A stretch of DNA of 64,000 nucleotides from Dichetophora obliterata (taxonomy: Eukaryota; Arthropoda; Insecta; Diptera; Sciomyzidae): NCBI GenBank assembly GCA_963920525.1, contig OY986435.1:301333908-301397907 (forward strand). The letters are read 5' to 3'. The number at the start of each line of letters is the position of its first letter. Positions within the stretch are counted from its first letter, which is position 1. The position numbers and the translations under genes are program-made. Below, piece by piece: positions 11,342-22,549 of the stretch. Below the pieces are notes generated by a model, which made no database searches, had not been told where the DNA came from, and worked only from the letters and a program-made list of their open reading frames with translations.

Positions 11342-12700
11342 TACAAGGAAAAGAGGAGGGAAGAGATACGTATTTTCAGGCGGAAAAAAAGATAGGCAGA
11401 AAAGCGCGAGCAGGAGAAGATTGAGATGTATGGTGACAGAAATGAGGCCCGAAAATTTTTCCAAAAAACAAGACGCCTTGCCGATGGTTTTAAAACCGGG
11501 ACCTCTTCATGCAAGGATAAAAACGGGAATCGAGTGACAGATGTCCAGAGTACACTGACGTTATGATACAATACTTCTCTAAGCTTCTAAATGGCGACGC
11601 TGACAACAATCCCGCCAATAGAGATGATATTCCGGAAGCCCCTGTTACGGATGACAGCCTCGAGGTTCCGCTGCCCGACTATGATGAAGTTCTGTAGCTC
11701 GGCTTAAAAATAACAAAGCCGTGGGAGTTGATGGCTGAGCTGTTTAAGAACGGAGGCGAAGCTCTATTTAAATGCATTCACGAGCTTCTTTGCAGAATAT
11801 GGTCGGAAGAATGCATTCCGAACGATTGGAATCTCAGTGTGCTCTGCCCAATCCACAAGAAAAAAGATCCCAATTCCATTCTATCTGTGCCAATTACCGT
11901 GGGATTAGCCTTCTTAATATCGCATGTAAGGTTCTGTCGAGCGTTTTATGTGAAAGATTGAAGCCCATGAAGTCCGATAAGTAAACGAACTTATCGGACA
12001 ATATCAGTGTGGCTTTAGACCTGGAAAGTCTACCATCGACCAGATTTTCACGCTACGACAAATCTTGGAGAAGACTCAAGAAAAACAAGTCGACATCCAC
12101 CATCTTTTTGTCGACTACAAAGCCGCCTTCGACATCCCAATAAGGAAGCACCTGTACTCCACCATGTCTGAATTTGGTATTCCTGCAAAACTAATACGAT
12201 TTTGAAGGATGACACTGAGCAACACCAGCAGCGCAGTTAAAATCGGTAAGGACCTCTCCCCACCATTTATTACCAAACGAGGTTTCAGACAAGGTGATTT
12301 CTTGTCGTGCGACTTTTTCAATGGAAAAGATCTTCCGAGCTGCTGATCTGAGACGTAGTGGCACAATATTCTACAAGAGTGTTATGCTGCTTGCGTATGT
12401 TGATGACGTCGATATCATTGGCCATAATACGCGCGAAGTCAGTGCAGCATTTTCCAGACTAGAAAGAGAGTCAAGTCGAATGGGTTTGGCAGTGAATGCA
12501 GATAAGACGAAATACTTGGTGTCAACAAACAAACAGTCCCAGCGTCTTGGAACCCTCGATGACCCAAGTAACAGTTGACAATACCTCCAGTTGTGAAAGA
12601 CTTCGTTTGCCTGGGATCCAGCATAAACTCAACCAACGACATCAGCATTGAGATCAAACGAAGAATAACTCTTGCCAACAGGTGTTATTTTGGGCTCAGT
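11342..12700 (+). pseudogene. RTE reverse transcriptase, frameshifted
   Basis: Pieces in several frames belong to one polymerase: KxEKIEMYGDRNEARKFFQ (about 11,415), NNKAVGVDG (11,710), ECIPNDWN plus PIHKKKDP (11,805-11,870), ANYRGISLLNIACKVLSSVL (11,890-11,950), a region near 12,100 matching LFVDYKAAFD, and LLAYVDDVDIIG (about 12,390) as the YxDD active-site box, with Val at the variable position. VNADKTKYL follows. Stops such as those at 11,696 and 12,204 break the frame. Role: cDNA synthesis during retrotransposition; inactive here. Confidence 0.88.
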
Positions 12701-12709
12701 AGGCAGAGC

Positions 12710-13190
12710 CCTCTCTCGAGGAACCAAATTCACGCTCTATAAATCGCTCATCATGCCCGTCCTACTTTATGCATCATAAACCTGGACGCTGAGTAGTTCA
12801 GATGAAATATATTTCGTAGGATCATTCGAGAGAAAGATTCTTCGTAAGATCTACGGACTAATCTGCGTCAATGGTGAGTACCGAATACGGTGGAATGATG
12901 AACTGTATGAGATGTACTCTGACATCGACATAGTCAAGCGCATTAAAATCGAGCGTCTTCGCTGGCTAGGTCATGTTAAGCGCATGAAAGACGATGCTCC
13001 AGTAAAGAAAATATTCGATTCGGTACCCAGCGGCGGACAACGCAGAAGAGGACGACCGCATCTTCGTTGGAAAGACCAAGTAGAGGACAACCTGACGAAG
13101 CTTGGAATTTCCAACTGGCGCCAGCATGCAAGAGACAGAAATGGCTGGCGCAAGTTCTTAGATGAGGCCAAGACCGACATACGGTTGTAG
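12710..13190 (+). pseudogene. RTE ORF C-terminal region
   Basis: After a frame break the translation reads LYKSLIMPVLLYAS and ERKILRKIYG. From 12,912 an open frame runs to a stop at 13,190: RLRWLGHVKRM, then GQRRRGRPHLRWKDQVE, then NWRQHARDRNGWRKFLDEAK. This is the characteristic C-terminus of RTE/BovB-type ORFs (function unclear, probably nucleic-acid binding). The stop lies 18 bp before the end of the element, the usual RTE arrangement with almost no 3' UTR. Confidence 0.9.
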
Positions 13191-13376
13191 CGCCAACTAA
13201 GTAAGTAAGTATTATACGAGTGTTTATTATACTTATAAAACACCAACTTTCGTTCAAATTGTTCTATTTTTTCGACATTTTTCAACTTTTGTTGCCTATT
13301 AAGGAGGTTTAAAAGAATTTTATGTAACAATTAATTTTTCAGTCATGATAAACCTTTAGGCGGGAATGCCCATATA

Positions 13377-14230
13377 ATATGAATGATAAATGTGATTAGG
13401 AAGAGACCTTTTTTCAGCGTGAAATATTAGAACTTTAAATTATATGCAATACGTTTCGAAATACATTCTGAAAACTTGATTCTACGTTTATTAGCAATGC
13501 ACTCACTTTACAATCATCCATTGTTTAGTACATTATTGACATTAATTTTATTTAGACAACCTTTGTATTGATGAAAGTGGGTCAAAGCATTACAAAAACA
13601 CTTGACTACCATAGCAAAAAAAACAACAACAAATAACAACAACACTAAGCAAAACATCAATAACAATAAGATTAGCAGAGTTCAACTACTAGGTTGGCAC
13701 AAACCACAAAATGTGCACCATACAAAAAATATGACGACGATACTTAAAAAGCGAAAATCATTAAAGCAAACAACTTAATTGGAACAAGTGTGGAACAAAC
13801 AAACGAATGAACGAACGAACGCTAAGAGCGAGAACAAGTGCGTGGTTAGAATGACGGAATGATGATGACTCTGAATAAACCCACCTTCACAAATAACTAG
13901 TTAGCGTGCCTTCTTTTCATAAAAGATGAAATAACCCGCCATCTATTGCTGTCATGTGCAGAATATTAAAAATTTTTAAAACTCTAAAATTGCTCTCACT
14001 CACAAAAGTGAATTCTCTAAAAATTAAAATAAAAAATTGCACCAAAGCATCATGCATAAATGCTAGTGATTGACTGGCTCTACGATTTGTTCAATCACTA
14101 AATGATCACTAAATTTAAAAAATCTCAACATTATGGAGAAAAAAATTTATAGTTTTTATTTTATGTGATTGCTCTCAACTTGCCCAACGACAAACAATAG
14201 TTCAAAGGCGAGCAGTTCTTTCTAATTCAA
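13377..14230. other. Unassigned DNA with CAA and ACGA runs
   Basis: Low-complexity (CAA)n-rich sequence lies at 13,615-13,680 and an 'aacgaacgaacg' run at 13,800-13,822. No coding family was recognised. Confidence 0.4.
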
Positions 14231-14281
14231 ATGTGTTTGACAGAGAACCCACTACCACCACAGTCTCTTCAAATTTAACGT

Positions 14282-14935
14282 ATGCAAAATTTTACAAGTT
14301 CTTGCTACAAAAAAATGAGTTCAGTTAGAATTTGTCACTGGAACTCTAATGTCATCAGCCAACATAAACTTGAAATTAAAGGTTTTCTAACTTCCAGTGA
14401 TATCGAAATCATGCTTATATCCGAAAGTCACTTAACCAATAAGAATAATTTTTTAATCGAAGGACTTCATTTCTATAAAACAAATCACCCTGATGGAAAA
14501 GCACGAGGGAGAACAGGAATACTTATAAAACATCGATTAAAACACTATCCTTTAGAGGAGTTTGCTTAAGACTACTTACAAGCAACATCTATATCTCTGC
14601 AATGCATGTCCGAAAATATCGCTCTGAGCTCAGTTTATTTTCCCCCAAAGTATCGTGTGTCAAACTTGCAATTTATTGAGTTTTTTAGTACACTTGGGAA
14701 AAAATTCATAGCAGCAGGTGACTGCATTGCAAAACATACATTTTGAAATTCGCAATTAGCAAATTCCCAAAGGAAAAGTACTTTTTTCTGTCTTAATAAA
14801 TAGGAAAAATAATTTAGATTTTATATCTTCCGGTCAGCCAACTTACTGGCCTTCTGACCCACAAAAGATACCTAATCTCACGGATTTTGCTCGTTTTGTC
14901 GTCAATAAACGAGCACCGAATGTGCTTCCTGCACT
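14282..14935 (+). pseudogene. Jockey-type LINE ORF2, endonuclease part
   Basis: The open frame 14,282-14,569 starts the endonuclease. MSSVRICHWNSN, with the catalytic Asn, probably uses the ATG at 14,315. IEIMLISESHL follows with the catalytic Glu, then YKTNHPDGKARGRTGILIK, a hallmark of Jockey-clade endonucleases. After a stop the relatives continue: AGDCIAKH (about 14,715; Asn-to-Ile change in GDxN), then SGQPTYWPSDP (about 14,830) and PNLTDFARFVV. The match ends near 14,910, before the reverse transcriptase. So it has a 5' start, is cut at its 3' side, and is dead. Confidence 0.82.
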
Positions 14936-15529
14936 TAAATTAATGCGCAAATGCATGTTACCAATCGCTGTTGATACGAATGCTAAGAGTGTGAGTGCTA
15001 GCGACTACGAACGTCTGCGACACAAGAATGGCAAACAAGGCCAGACATGAGGAACAATCGCCAAAGCAAGGAAAATCCATGCTTTTATGCTCATTCGTAC
15101 AAAGGAAAAATATTAGTTGCAGTGTTGCATTTTTTTATTCTGCGAATGTTGTTACCAGACACAAAAAATTGCAATATTATAAAATAAGATTTTAATTAGA
15201 GTTATTATCGCACAAGTTGGCGAAAAAATATGTCAACAATCAACTTCTATGCTAATTTGACTGCAAGGTGGATAGCAGGAATTGAATACGATTAATGTAA
15301 AAATTACTTTTATTAATATAGCCAATGGTATAAAAAATTTGTTTGAAGCCATAACCTTTGATTGGAAAGAGATATTGGGGTTATTTTTTCATGTAAATTA
15401 TTTTTGAGACATTAAATATAGGCAAATAGGCAAAAACAGTTTAACAATTTTTGCGCAAAACTGGACGATTTTTTGCAAAAGAATGCTATTTCATATAAAA
15501 GGTAGTCAGGAATTTTATATATTAATATA
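14936..15529. other. Unassigned DNA
   Basis: No recognisable coding sequence or repeat. 14,990-15,090 is relatively GC-rich but matches nothing I know. Confidence 0.3.
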
Positions 15530-15956
15530 GATGATTCCCCAAATATTTCGGCTGTAGCGATAGCCATCCGTGAGTTGAAATGGTTTAAAATCACCTCTAA
15601 AAATCAAGTTTTTTGTAAAAATATTGGCTGTTGTGGTAGTTTAAAAAATATAAATGGTCAGAAATAATAGTTATGAAAAAGTTCTTCCAATCAGCATCAG
15701 CAAATGTTAAATTTTTGCATTCAGATGAATGAAAATGCTGTTTTTCGTGCATTTATTAATTATTTAATTACTTTTCAATTATTTTTAATTACATACAAAA
15801 AACATAATTAGTTCAAATGCTATTCTCACTTTCAAGATATCGTTAGATAGGTTTTGAGTGGCTGCAATTTCATTTCAATTCATTTATTAAGTCTATGAAC
15901 AATATTCTTACAGACTACGATAACTATATACAAAAAATTTAATATATCTTAAAGAA

Positions 15957-16553
15957 TTAAATTCTGTTTAGTAATGACTTTAGCGAATCCTTAGAATTAG
16001 CAAAATCTACATCACAATATTCAGACAACTTATTAAGTTCAAATAAAGCTCTATACATTGGAGAGTTTAATGCATAGTTTGTACAGCGTAAGCCTAAATA
16101 AAATAAATTAGAATGCCTTAGTGTTCTCGTCGGAACATTAAAGTTAATTAAATCCAAAAGTTGAGGGCAATCGACTTTACCGACTGATATATCAAAAACA
16201 AATAACATTGCAAGATTAATTCTTCTAATGTGAAGACTTTTTAAATTAATGAGCTTGCATTTGGCATCATATGAAGGGCCAGGTTCTTCAAAGTTTATGT
16301 ATCGAAAAGCAAACCTAACAAATGACCTTTGAATCCGTTCTATGCGATTAGAATGTATAGTATAAAAAGGGTTCCATATAAAAGAGGCATATTCCAAGAT
16401 TGACCGCACCATAGAAATATACAAAGATTTCAACGTGACAAGATCATTAAAGTTGGAAGAATTTCGCCGCAGGAACGCAAGCAATGAGTACGCTTTAGGG
16501 ATAATGTAGTTAAGATGGGAAATAAAATTAAATTTTTTTGTCAAAAATGACAC
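15957..16553 (-). pseudogene. LINE ORF2 C-terminal domain
   Basis: The open frame of 198 residues continues the reverse transcriptase after a small frameshift around 16,540. It contains LKSLYISMVRSILEYASFIWNP, IERIQRSFVRFAFR and RINLAMLFVFDI, the thumb and C-terminal region typical of this LINE group. It ends at a stop near 15,957, about 100 bp before the element's tail. No RNase H domain is present. Confidence 0.88.
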
Positions 16554-17742
16554 CTAAATCTTTAATTTCAGTGACACAATTGATCGGAGTATTATCCAGA
16601 ATGTAAGTAATTGAGTGAGAATGATCTAACTTTGAATAAGTGGAAAAAGCACATTTACTTCGATTCAAAGACAACATATTCTTAACACACCAATCATATA
16701 CAGAGTCGAGATCAGCCTGAAGCTTAGAAGCATCTTCTGAATTGTTTACTTTTAAAAAAATTTTTAAATCGTCCGCAAATAACAAGCAGCGGGAATAAAC
16801 AATGGAATCAGTTATGTCATTAATAAACAAAATAAATAATAACGGACCCAAAATACTTCCCTGAGGGACACCAGAAGTTACTAAGAATGGCCTAGATTTT
16901 TCATTTTCAACATTCACAAAGCAAATTCTATTAGTTAGGTATGAATTGAGCCAGTTTAAAAAGTTTGAATGAAAGCCGATTTTAGATAGTTTATTAATCA
17001 GAATTATATGAGCAACTTTGTCAAAGGCTTTTGAGAAGTCTGTATAAATAGTGTCAACTGGACACCCTTCTTGAAAGGCATTGATACAGTATTCAGAAAA
17101 AACGGTAAGATTTGTAATAGTCGAACGACCAGGAACAAAGCCATGTTGATATGGAGAAATTATACTTTTCACTGCAAAGAAGATCTTATCTTTAACAATT
17201 CTTTCGAAGAGCTTTGAAATAGTTGATAGTTTAGTAATCGGTCTGTAATTAATGATATTGTTTTTATTTCCTGATTTATAGATCGGAGTAATAGAAGCAA
17301 TTTTCCAATTGACTATAAATTCACCTGTGTGTAAAGATTTATTAAACAAAATTTGCAATGGATTCATAAGAGATGAGCAGCATTTTTTAAGAAAAAACGA
17401 AACGAAAAGGAAAAACCGTTTCAGACGCACTTTTAGAAGTTTTATTATTAAGAAACATCGAAGAAGGAATATATGAGCTCTTTTTCCTAGAATTAATAAA
17501 GCGCCAAAACTCTTTTGGGTTTGATTTAATTTTATTTCAAATTTTAAAATATATTGCTTATAGAGGTATTTATTTAAAAAGTTGAACTCCCTCATGTAAT
17601 GTCGATATCTGAAAAAATTTTCAATAATACCTGTTTGAGCATATAATCTATAAAATTTGTCTCTGAGATTTTTAAGTTTTATAAGCACAAGGTATTTTAT
17701 AGTTTTTTCTATGAGTGCGAGGTATATATTCATTACAAACAT
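16528..17742 (-). pseudogene. LINE reverse transcriptase domain
   Basis: The open frame is 404 residues. The first ~110 residues are connector. The polymerase follows: WKIASITPIYKSGNKNN, NYRPITKLSTISKLFERIV, YQHGFVPGRST, TDFSKAFDKV (first catalytic Asp), SGVPQGSILGPLLF (about 16,840-16,880), then LLFADDLKIF (FADD active site, about 16,770-16,790), LSLNRSKCAF and EIKDLGVIFD. All catalytic residues are present, but frameshifts on both sides disconnect it from the endonuclease and the C-terminus. It encodes no functional full-length product as it stands. Confidence 0.92.
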
Positions 17743-18298
17743 TAGAAATAGTATATTTAAAAAAATTAAATGAATCCACCAAACTCAGTGAATAAAATTG
17801 AGTACTCCAATCTACGGTAGAAAACACGCGATTAAGTAGATTAAAATTGCATAAGTTAAAATTGAAATTAGAGGTAGAACTATAATTAGATGCGGGTAAC
17901 AAAAATTTATAAAACTCAAGAACCACATTTAGCGGAATATGATGCATGTCTGAGGAGCAAATGGGAAAAGCCGATTCCTCAACTTTAAAATTTAAATTAT
18001 TGCTGATAAATATTAAATCGAGAATCTTATTCAACTTGTTTTTAAATCCATTGATTTGAATTAACTCAAGGTCTAAAAAACTATCTATTACAAATATTTC
18101 AAGATCACTACATACATTAGAAGGAATAAATCCATTATTACAATGAACATTATTCCACACAACTTTACTTAAATTAAAGTCACCAAGGACACATAGCTGA
18201 TTATCAGCAAGATTATAATCGACTAGTGATTTTAAATTGTTGATATGAGAACTATATAAATCAATTGAACTATTTGGTGGGACATATGAGACACACAC
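17672..18298 (-). pseudogene. LINE endonuclease domain
   Basis: The 208-residue open frame lacks the N-terminal endonuclease motifs, although upstream codons (WNSDQESINK) extend the homology to about 18,345. Seen motifs are CVSYVPPNSS near the start, CVLGDFNLSKVVW with catalytic Asp/Asn, ILDLIFIS (the NxLDLV-like motif), and SSDMHHIPL at the place of the usual SDHxP. The frame ends about where the connector begins; the true product continues in another frame around 17,690-17,720. Confidence 0.85.
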
Positions 18299-18745
18299 AA
18301 ATAATTTATTGATTGATTCCTGGTCAGAATTCCATATATTGCTATATATAAAAACTAAAATATAAATTATAAAATAAGCACATACTAAAAAATATTGTCA
18401 GAAATTAAAAAAAAAATACAACTTATGAAGATATTTTAATTTAAAAAGTTTTGTATAAATCACATTAATTAAATTGCAAGCTTTAGATCAAGTAAGTTTT
18501 GTATTAATATTTTAAAACAAAATACATCAAAAATATGTATGAAAAAGCATTATCTTTTATCCGATTGCATACATTTCAATTGTTGATGCAGATAGGAAGA
18601 GTTTTTTCGCCATATGATTTCTGGCAGTTTATTTTTTAAAACTATTTCACCAACCAATATTTTGACAAAAAACTTTATTTTTAGAGGCTATTTCAAACCA
18701 TTCCATCACACGAATAACTATCACTAGAATCGAAATATTTGAGGA

Positions 18746-20639
18746 ACTGACACAAACAACTTAACCTTCAGCCTTTAATATTCATCGCATAAAGAAAAAA
18801 TATATAATAAAATAAATGAGTTGTTTGGCGAATGAAAGGAATATTTTATTAAATATTCTTTTAAAATATTTAGTATAATTTATTTAAAAGATATTTATAT
18901 TGTATCTAAAATGTTGTTTTATTATTTCTAACTATGTATTAAAAAATATTTTTATCATAGAAACAATAAAACAGTTGCATATCATAGAAAAAATATAATA
19001 AATATATTAATAACCAGGGCTCGTACTTTGATGACCTTTAAACTAACATAAGTGACATAAAAAACGCAAACAATTACATAAAAAAGTAAAGAAAAAAAAG
19101 CCTTAGAAATAAAACATGACTAAACACGTGTTGCTGTAAGTACTTAAGTAAGTTTGCAGAATAAAGTTTCTATTAGTTTTAGGATGGTGATGTGAAAAAT
19201 CTGACTAAACTAACGTATACGTGTGATTTCACAAGTAGGGTGGATTACACCTAGTAGCACTAAATTCAAAATTATTCTAAGCATAGAATTAGTGAATGAA
19301 ATTAATAAAAAAACTATTTATAACTAATAAAAAAGGTTTAACTAATTTCGAATTTAAAAATTTTTAAGATTTATACACTTGAGTCCTTATAATTGTGAGT
19401 TTTATTTACGGGTTTTTTCATAGGTTAGTAATCAAGGGTTAAGCAAACTCTTTTATATATTAAACTAATTTTTATTTTCAGTTTTACTGTATCTACTATT
19501 AAACATAGCCGATTTTAATTTATACGTAACATAATTTTAAATTGTCCATATTCGCCGCTTTTGATAAATATCACAGGCACCTATAATTTTGATCAAATCA
19601 TATTCTACGCCTTTCTTGGACTTTTCTAAACATATTTTGGCACCAAGTTCTTATAGAAATTTCGCCGTTCTTACACCCGAAATTAGAGGTATTTAATTAA
19701 ATGAATCAAAATTAAAGACTGAAGTTTTTTTATAAGTTCGACTACACAACATAACCTAAAATTTTAGCCATTCTTTGACAAATTAACAGTTGTACAAAAT
19801 TTGTTTTATTAATAAATACCTGCTCGTTTTGAAAAACTCCATACATTTGTGTTGAATACTCATTTTTCTGGGCTTATTCTATAAAATAGTTTAATAAAAC
19901 TTTGCAGCACACGTCGCTTCTTTACAACAGTTGTCAGAAGGATCTCTTTCTAACTTACACAACTTAGCTCAGCTCCTGACATTTGCTAAACCTGCACTTT
20001 CTGACATTCATAAAAAAAAAACATATTAATGGCAAGTTTGTGTTGGTTTTCATCAAACATTTTTTAATTGTGTTGGAGCTTTGGTTACGCTTGTCTTGAA
20101 GGGATAAGGAATGTTCATTGAAAGCAAAACATTGTTGTTATTTTACCGACAAACTTTCAATAATAGTTTATTTACTAGTTTAGGTCGCTTTCAAGATTAA
20201 CTTCCATGCACTCTTGGTCCAAATTTAACTCAGGTTTCTTTAAAAATTTACTGCCATAAAACTTGCTACTGGGAATGCTGATTGTTTCACAGTAGAGAAA
20301 AGAAAACAATAAACTAAAAGGTAACACACAGCACACAGAATAACACGCTGCTAGAGAAGGTCAGAGAAGTATGGAAACAACAAAAATTCATGCAGCAGCT
20401 GACACTCGAGCTTTAAGCGAAGCATACGAATGATCTCGTGGTCTGGAGGCTGCCTTTGCATCAATTCGCAATCGTGACAATGTTTGCTTTGCAGCAATCG
20501 TTGTTTACGAACTCGAGCGCTATATATGCGTTTTTTTCTTGTGTGCGATTACGGCTGACGACGATTGTTACTCGAGTGGCAAAAACTGACGAATGGTCTC
20601 ATGCAAATCTCTGGTACCGACAATACATTAGTAGTCGCT
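18746..20639. other. Unassigned AT-rich DNA
   Basis: 18,780-20,280 is AT-rich without recognisable coding or repeat structure. 20,390-20,640 is less AT-rich, with 'gcgctatatatgcg' at 20,517-20,530 that could pass as a TATA region, but no transcript structure can be supported. Confidence 0.35.
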
Positions 20640-20818
20640 TCCAGGATATATGAGCATTCCCAGATGTTACCAGCAAACATTCCATGGAATGTAGGAAGCA
20701 TTGCCCTTCGTTGCACACTCTATTGCGTTTTTTACATAGCATGTCATTAGAGGGAAACATTGCTCTCTCCTGTTTTGAAAATTAATGTGGAAACATTCCT
20801 CTCCCTTTTTTTGAAAAT

Positions 20819-20887
20819 GCCCGGCCAAGATTCAAACCCGGGACCCCTGAGCGACAGTCAAGCGCGCTACCACTAGACTATCGAATT
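20819..20887 (-). ncRNA. tRNA-Asp-like sequence, left arm
   Basis: The minus strand reads an A-box-like 'tagtctagtggtagcgcgc' and an anticodon-arm region with GTC in the loop context 'ctgtcgc', as in tRNA-Asp. The B box here is decayed (GGTTTGAATCT against consensus GGTTCGANTCC). The 5' and 3' acceptor strands do not pair. It is the partner of the right-arm copy, and more degraded. Confidence 0.55.
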
Positions 20888-21409
20888 CTATAATAAGCGG
20901 CTAGGAAACAATGAAATTAATATTTTCTGTTGTCATTGCTTGACAATAAGTAAAATTTTCCACATGCATTCTTAAAGAAGCGGTTTGGAAACAACATAAA
21001 TTCAAAACTACCATTCCAAAAGATATGATGGAGAATGTTTATTCATCACTTCCATATGTAAGTCTTCCAATTTTTATAAGAGGGAAGTGGTTTGGAAACA
21101 ACATAAATACAAAAATACCCTTAAGCTTCCAAGAGATACGGTGGGGAATGTTTCTTTATCACTTTTAGATGGAAGTCTTCCGATTTTTCCTGGAGGGGAC
21201 ATTTAGAGCTAAAACCCTCGCTAAAAAGTGGAGATGAGATTGACTCAGCCATTAGCTGCGTTCCTTTCGCCTTAATATAATCGCGATAGCAAATTTTCTC
21301 AAAGGAACGGCAAGAAAAACGACTCGTAGAGGGCATTACCGTAGCAGTAAAAATTAAATTCAAACAAGCAATCATGATACAATAGCTGTTAGGTGCCATG
21401 AGAACGTGT

Positions 21410-21540
21410 GTCGTTCAAAACTGTTGTTATGGTAGCGATACCTTAGTGAACGATGTTTTTTTCTGAATGTGTTTTACTCTAAACGTCAGAAAAATTGTAA
21501 ATAATTCAATTTAATTATTAATATTATGCAATTATATAAA
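21410..21540 (+). repeat. Dispersed repeat shared with 51.27-51.40 kb
   Basis: 'gcgataccttagtgaRcgatg', 'tcagaaaRKttgtaaat' and the following 'aatttaattatta' are shared with 51,290-51,390 in the same orientation. Non-coding; it may be part of the interior of the inverted-arm element. Confidence 0.65.
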
Positions 21541-21889
21541 AAGTTTAAGTGCATTTGTTGGCTCCGCTGAATGCGTCCAATGTGTGTGACACACGCGGCT
21601 TGTTTTGTTTTCGTTTGTTTAACATTCGACGGTCGCAGCTCGTGAGAAAATAGGTAGCTGTCATGGCTACCTTATAGTCATTGTATCAAACAAACAAAAT
21701 ATTCAAAAAATGAAATGACAGCTCAGAGAAATATACAGGTGCGACACCTGTGTTTGAAATTTTTCAAAGGCTGTATCACAATTTTATATGGATAGCAAAA
21801 ATAATCCAATTTGTTATAGGATTATTATTTTTGTTTTTGCTTTGCATGTAAAAAAAAATAATCTGGATTATTTTGAAGCGAATGGAATG

Positions 21890-22460
21890 CAGCTATTGAT
21901 AGCTTTGGGACTAATCCCAGCGGCTGAATATGAAACTCCTGTAAATAAAATAACTCAAGCACAAAGTCAAAGGAGGACCACAATAGAAACTGTAGAACTT
22001 CTCAAAGAAACACGAACTCTAAGAAGAGAATGGCAGCAAAGAAGATCGCTTCAAGCTAAGCAAAAAATCCTTTCAGTCGTCAGGCAACTATAATAATTAC
22101 TAAATACTAAGTTAGAACAAAATTTAAAGCTATATAAGCAAAAGTTAACTCCAACAGAAGCAACTAATTATTCCTTATGGAAGGCAAATAAAAACATAAA
22201 AATTCCAAAAGAATGTGAAGCGCTCTTACGAGCAAAAAATGGGAGATGGGCGAGGAGTGATGAAGAAAAAGCATTTGCCTTTGCTGAGCACTTAAATCTC
22301 TATTTCAGCTGAATCCAACCGGTAACAATTTTTAGATTCCTACCTTGCCTACTCAAGCGAGGGAAAGCCCGCTGAAAGTGAAAGTCGAAGATATTGATGG
22401 AATTATTAAAACACAACTTCATACTAAGAAAGCACCAGGATATGATCTTATATCCAGTGT
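21890..22460 (+). pseudogene. Jockey-type LINE ORF2, pre-RT region
   Basis: The open frame 21,788-22,093 enters homology at about 21,895 with LIALGLIPAAEYET, then TLRREWQQRRSLQAKQK. After stops the product continues: KLTPTEATNYSLWKANKNIK (22,150), IPKECEALLRAKNGRWARSD (22,205), EEKAFAFAEHLN, then KTQLHTKKAPGYDLI (22,410-22,450), which is the start of the reverse transcriptase. The match ends there. This linker between endonuclease and RT is typical of Jockey-clade ORF2. It may belong to the same family as the 14.3 kb fragment. Dead. Confidence 0.75.
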
Positions 22461-22549
22461 TCGCATTTGCTCATTCATGAACTGCTCATTTCTGCTTCTA
22501 TTCATTCCTTTAAGAATACTAGTATCGAATGTGGCCGAAATTCGACCAA

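Larger units (their letters stand above)
10576..13208 (+). mobile_element. 5'-truncated RTE-clade non-LTR retrotransposon
   Basis: A 12-bp target duplication gtattatacgag flanks the insert (10564-10575 and 13209-13220). The element ends in a short GTAA microsatellite tail (taagtaagtaa), as is usual for RTE elements, which often lack poly(A). It begins inside the endonuclease, so it is 5'-truncated. Protein order is endonuclease, connector, reverse transcriptase, then the RTE C-terminal RLRWLGHVxRM...GRRxRGRP block. Many stops and frameshifts show it is dead. GC content is clearly higher than the surroundings. Confidence 0.93.
10106..13376 (+). mobile_element. TGGGC-family element, split by an RTE LINE
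   Basis: The 5' half is 10106-10575 and the 3' half is 13209-13376. Together they match the uninterrupted copy at 47,459-48,214 through 'gacagtcgt', 'aaaacaaagaaaaattaaac', 'tttatttaattgaac' and the 3' block 'taatttttcagtcRtg', ending 'ggaatgccca|ta' at 13363-13374. The left TIR is decayed (agtatttct). The RTE sits between 10576 and 13208. Confidence 0.8.
15850..18345 (-). mobile_element. CR1/Jockey-group LINE, nearly full ORF2, minus strand
   Basis: The order on the minus strand is endonuclease (18,345-17,720), connector (to about 17,400), reverse transcriptase (to about 16,560), then the C-terminal domain (to 15,957). There is a short 3' UTR with 'ctgtaagaatattgttcat' and a tail of 'aataaatgaattgaaatg' type repeats near 15,860-15,890. 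The 5' end is truncated near 18,345. A related 3' UTR piece lies at 51,590-51,640 and a second ORF copy at 55.4-56.5 kb. Only a few frame breaks are needed, so it is younger than most elements here. Confidence 0.88.
15530..18745. mobile_element. Long-inverted-repeat element split by a LINE
   Basis: The left arm 15,530-15,775 and right arm 18,520-18,745 are inverted copies. Matching landmarks are 'caaatatttcg', 'aaaWggttt', 'cctctaaaaatMaagtttttt', 'aaaatattgg', 'atcWgcatca' and 'aatgctKtttt'. Each arm is about 230 bp at perhaps 70-75% identity. The space between is taken up almost wholly by a LINE (15,850-18,345), leaving only short AT-rich original interior. No transposase is visible, so the class is unknown. 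Confidence 0.7.

Noticed and set aside
20500..20540. TATA box 'gctatatatgcg' as a promoter
   Set aside because: No leader, start codon and donor in sensible order follow, so it cannot be told from chance.
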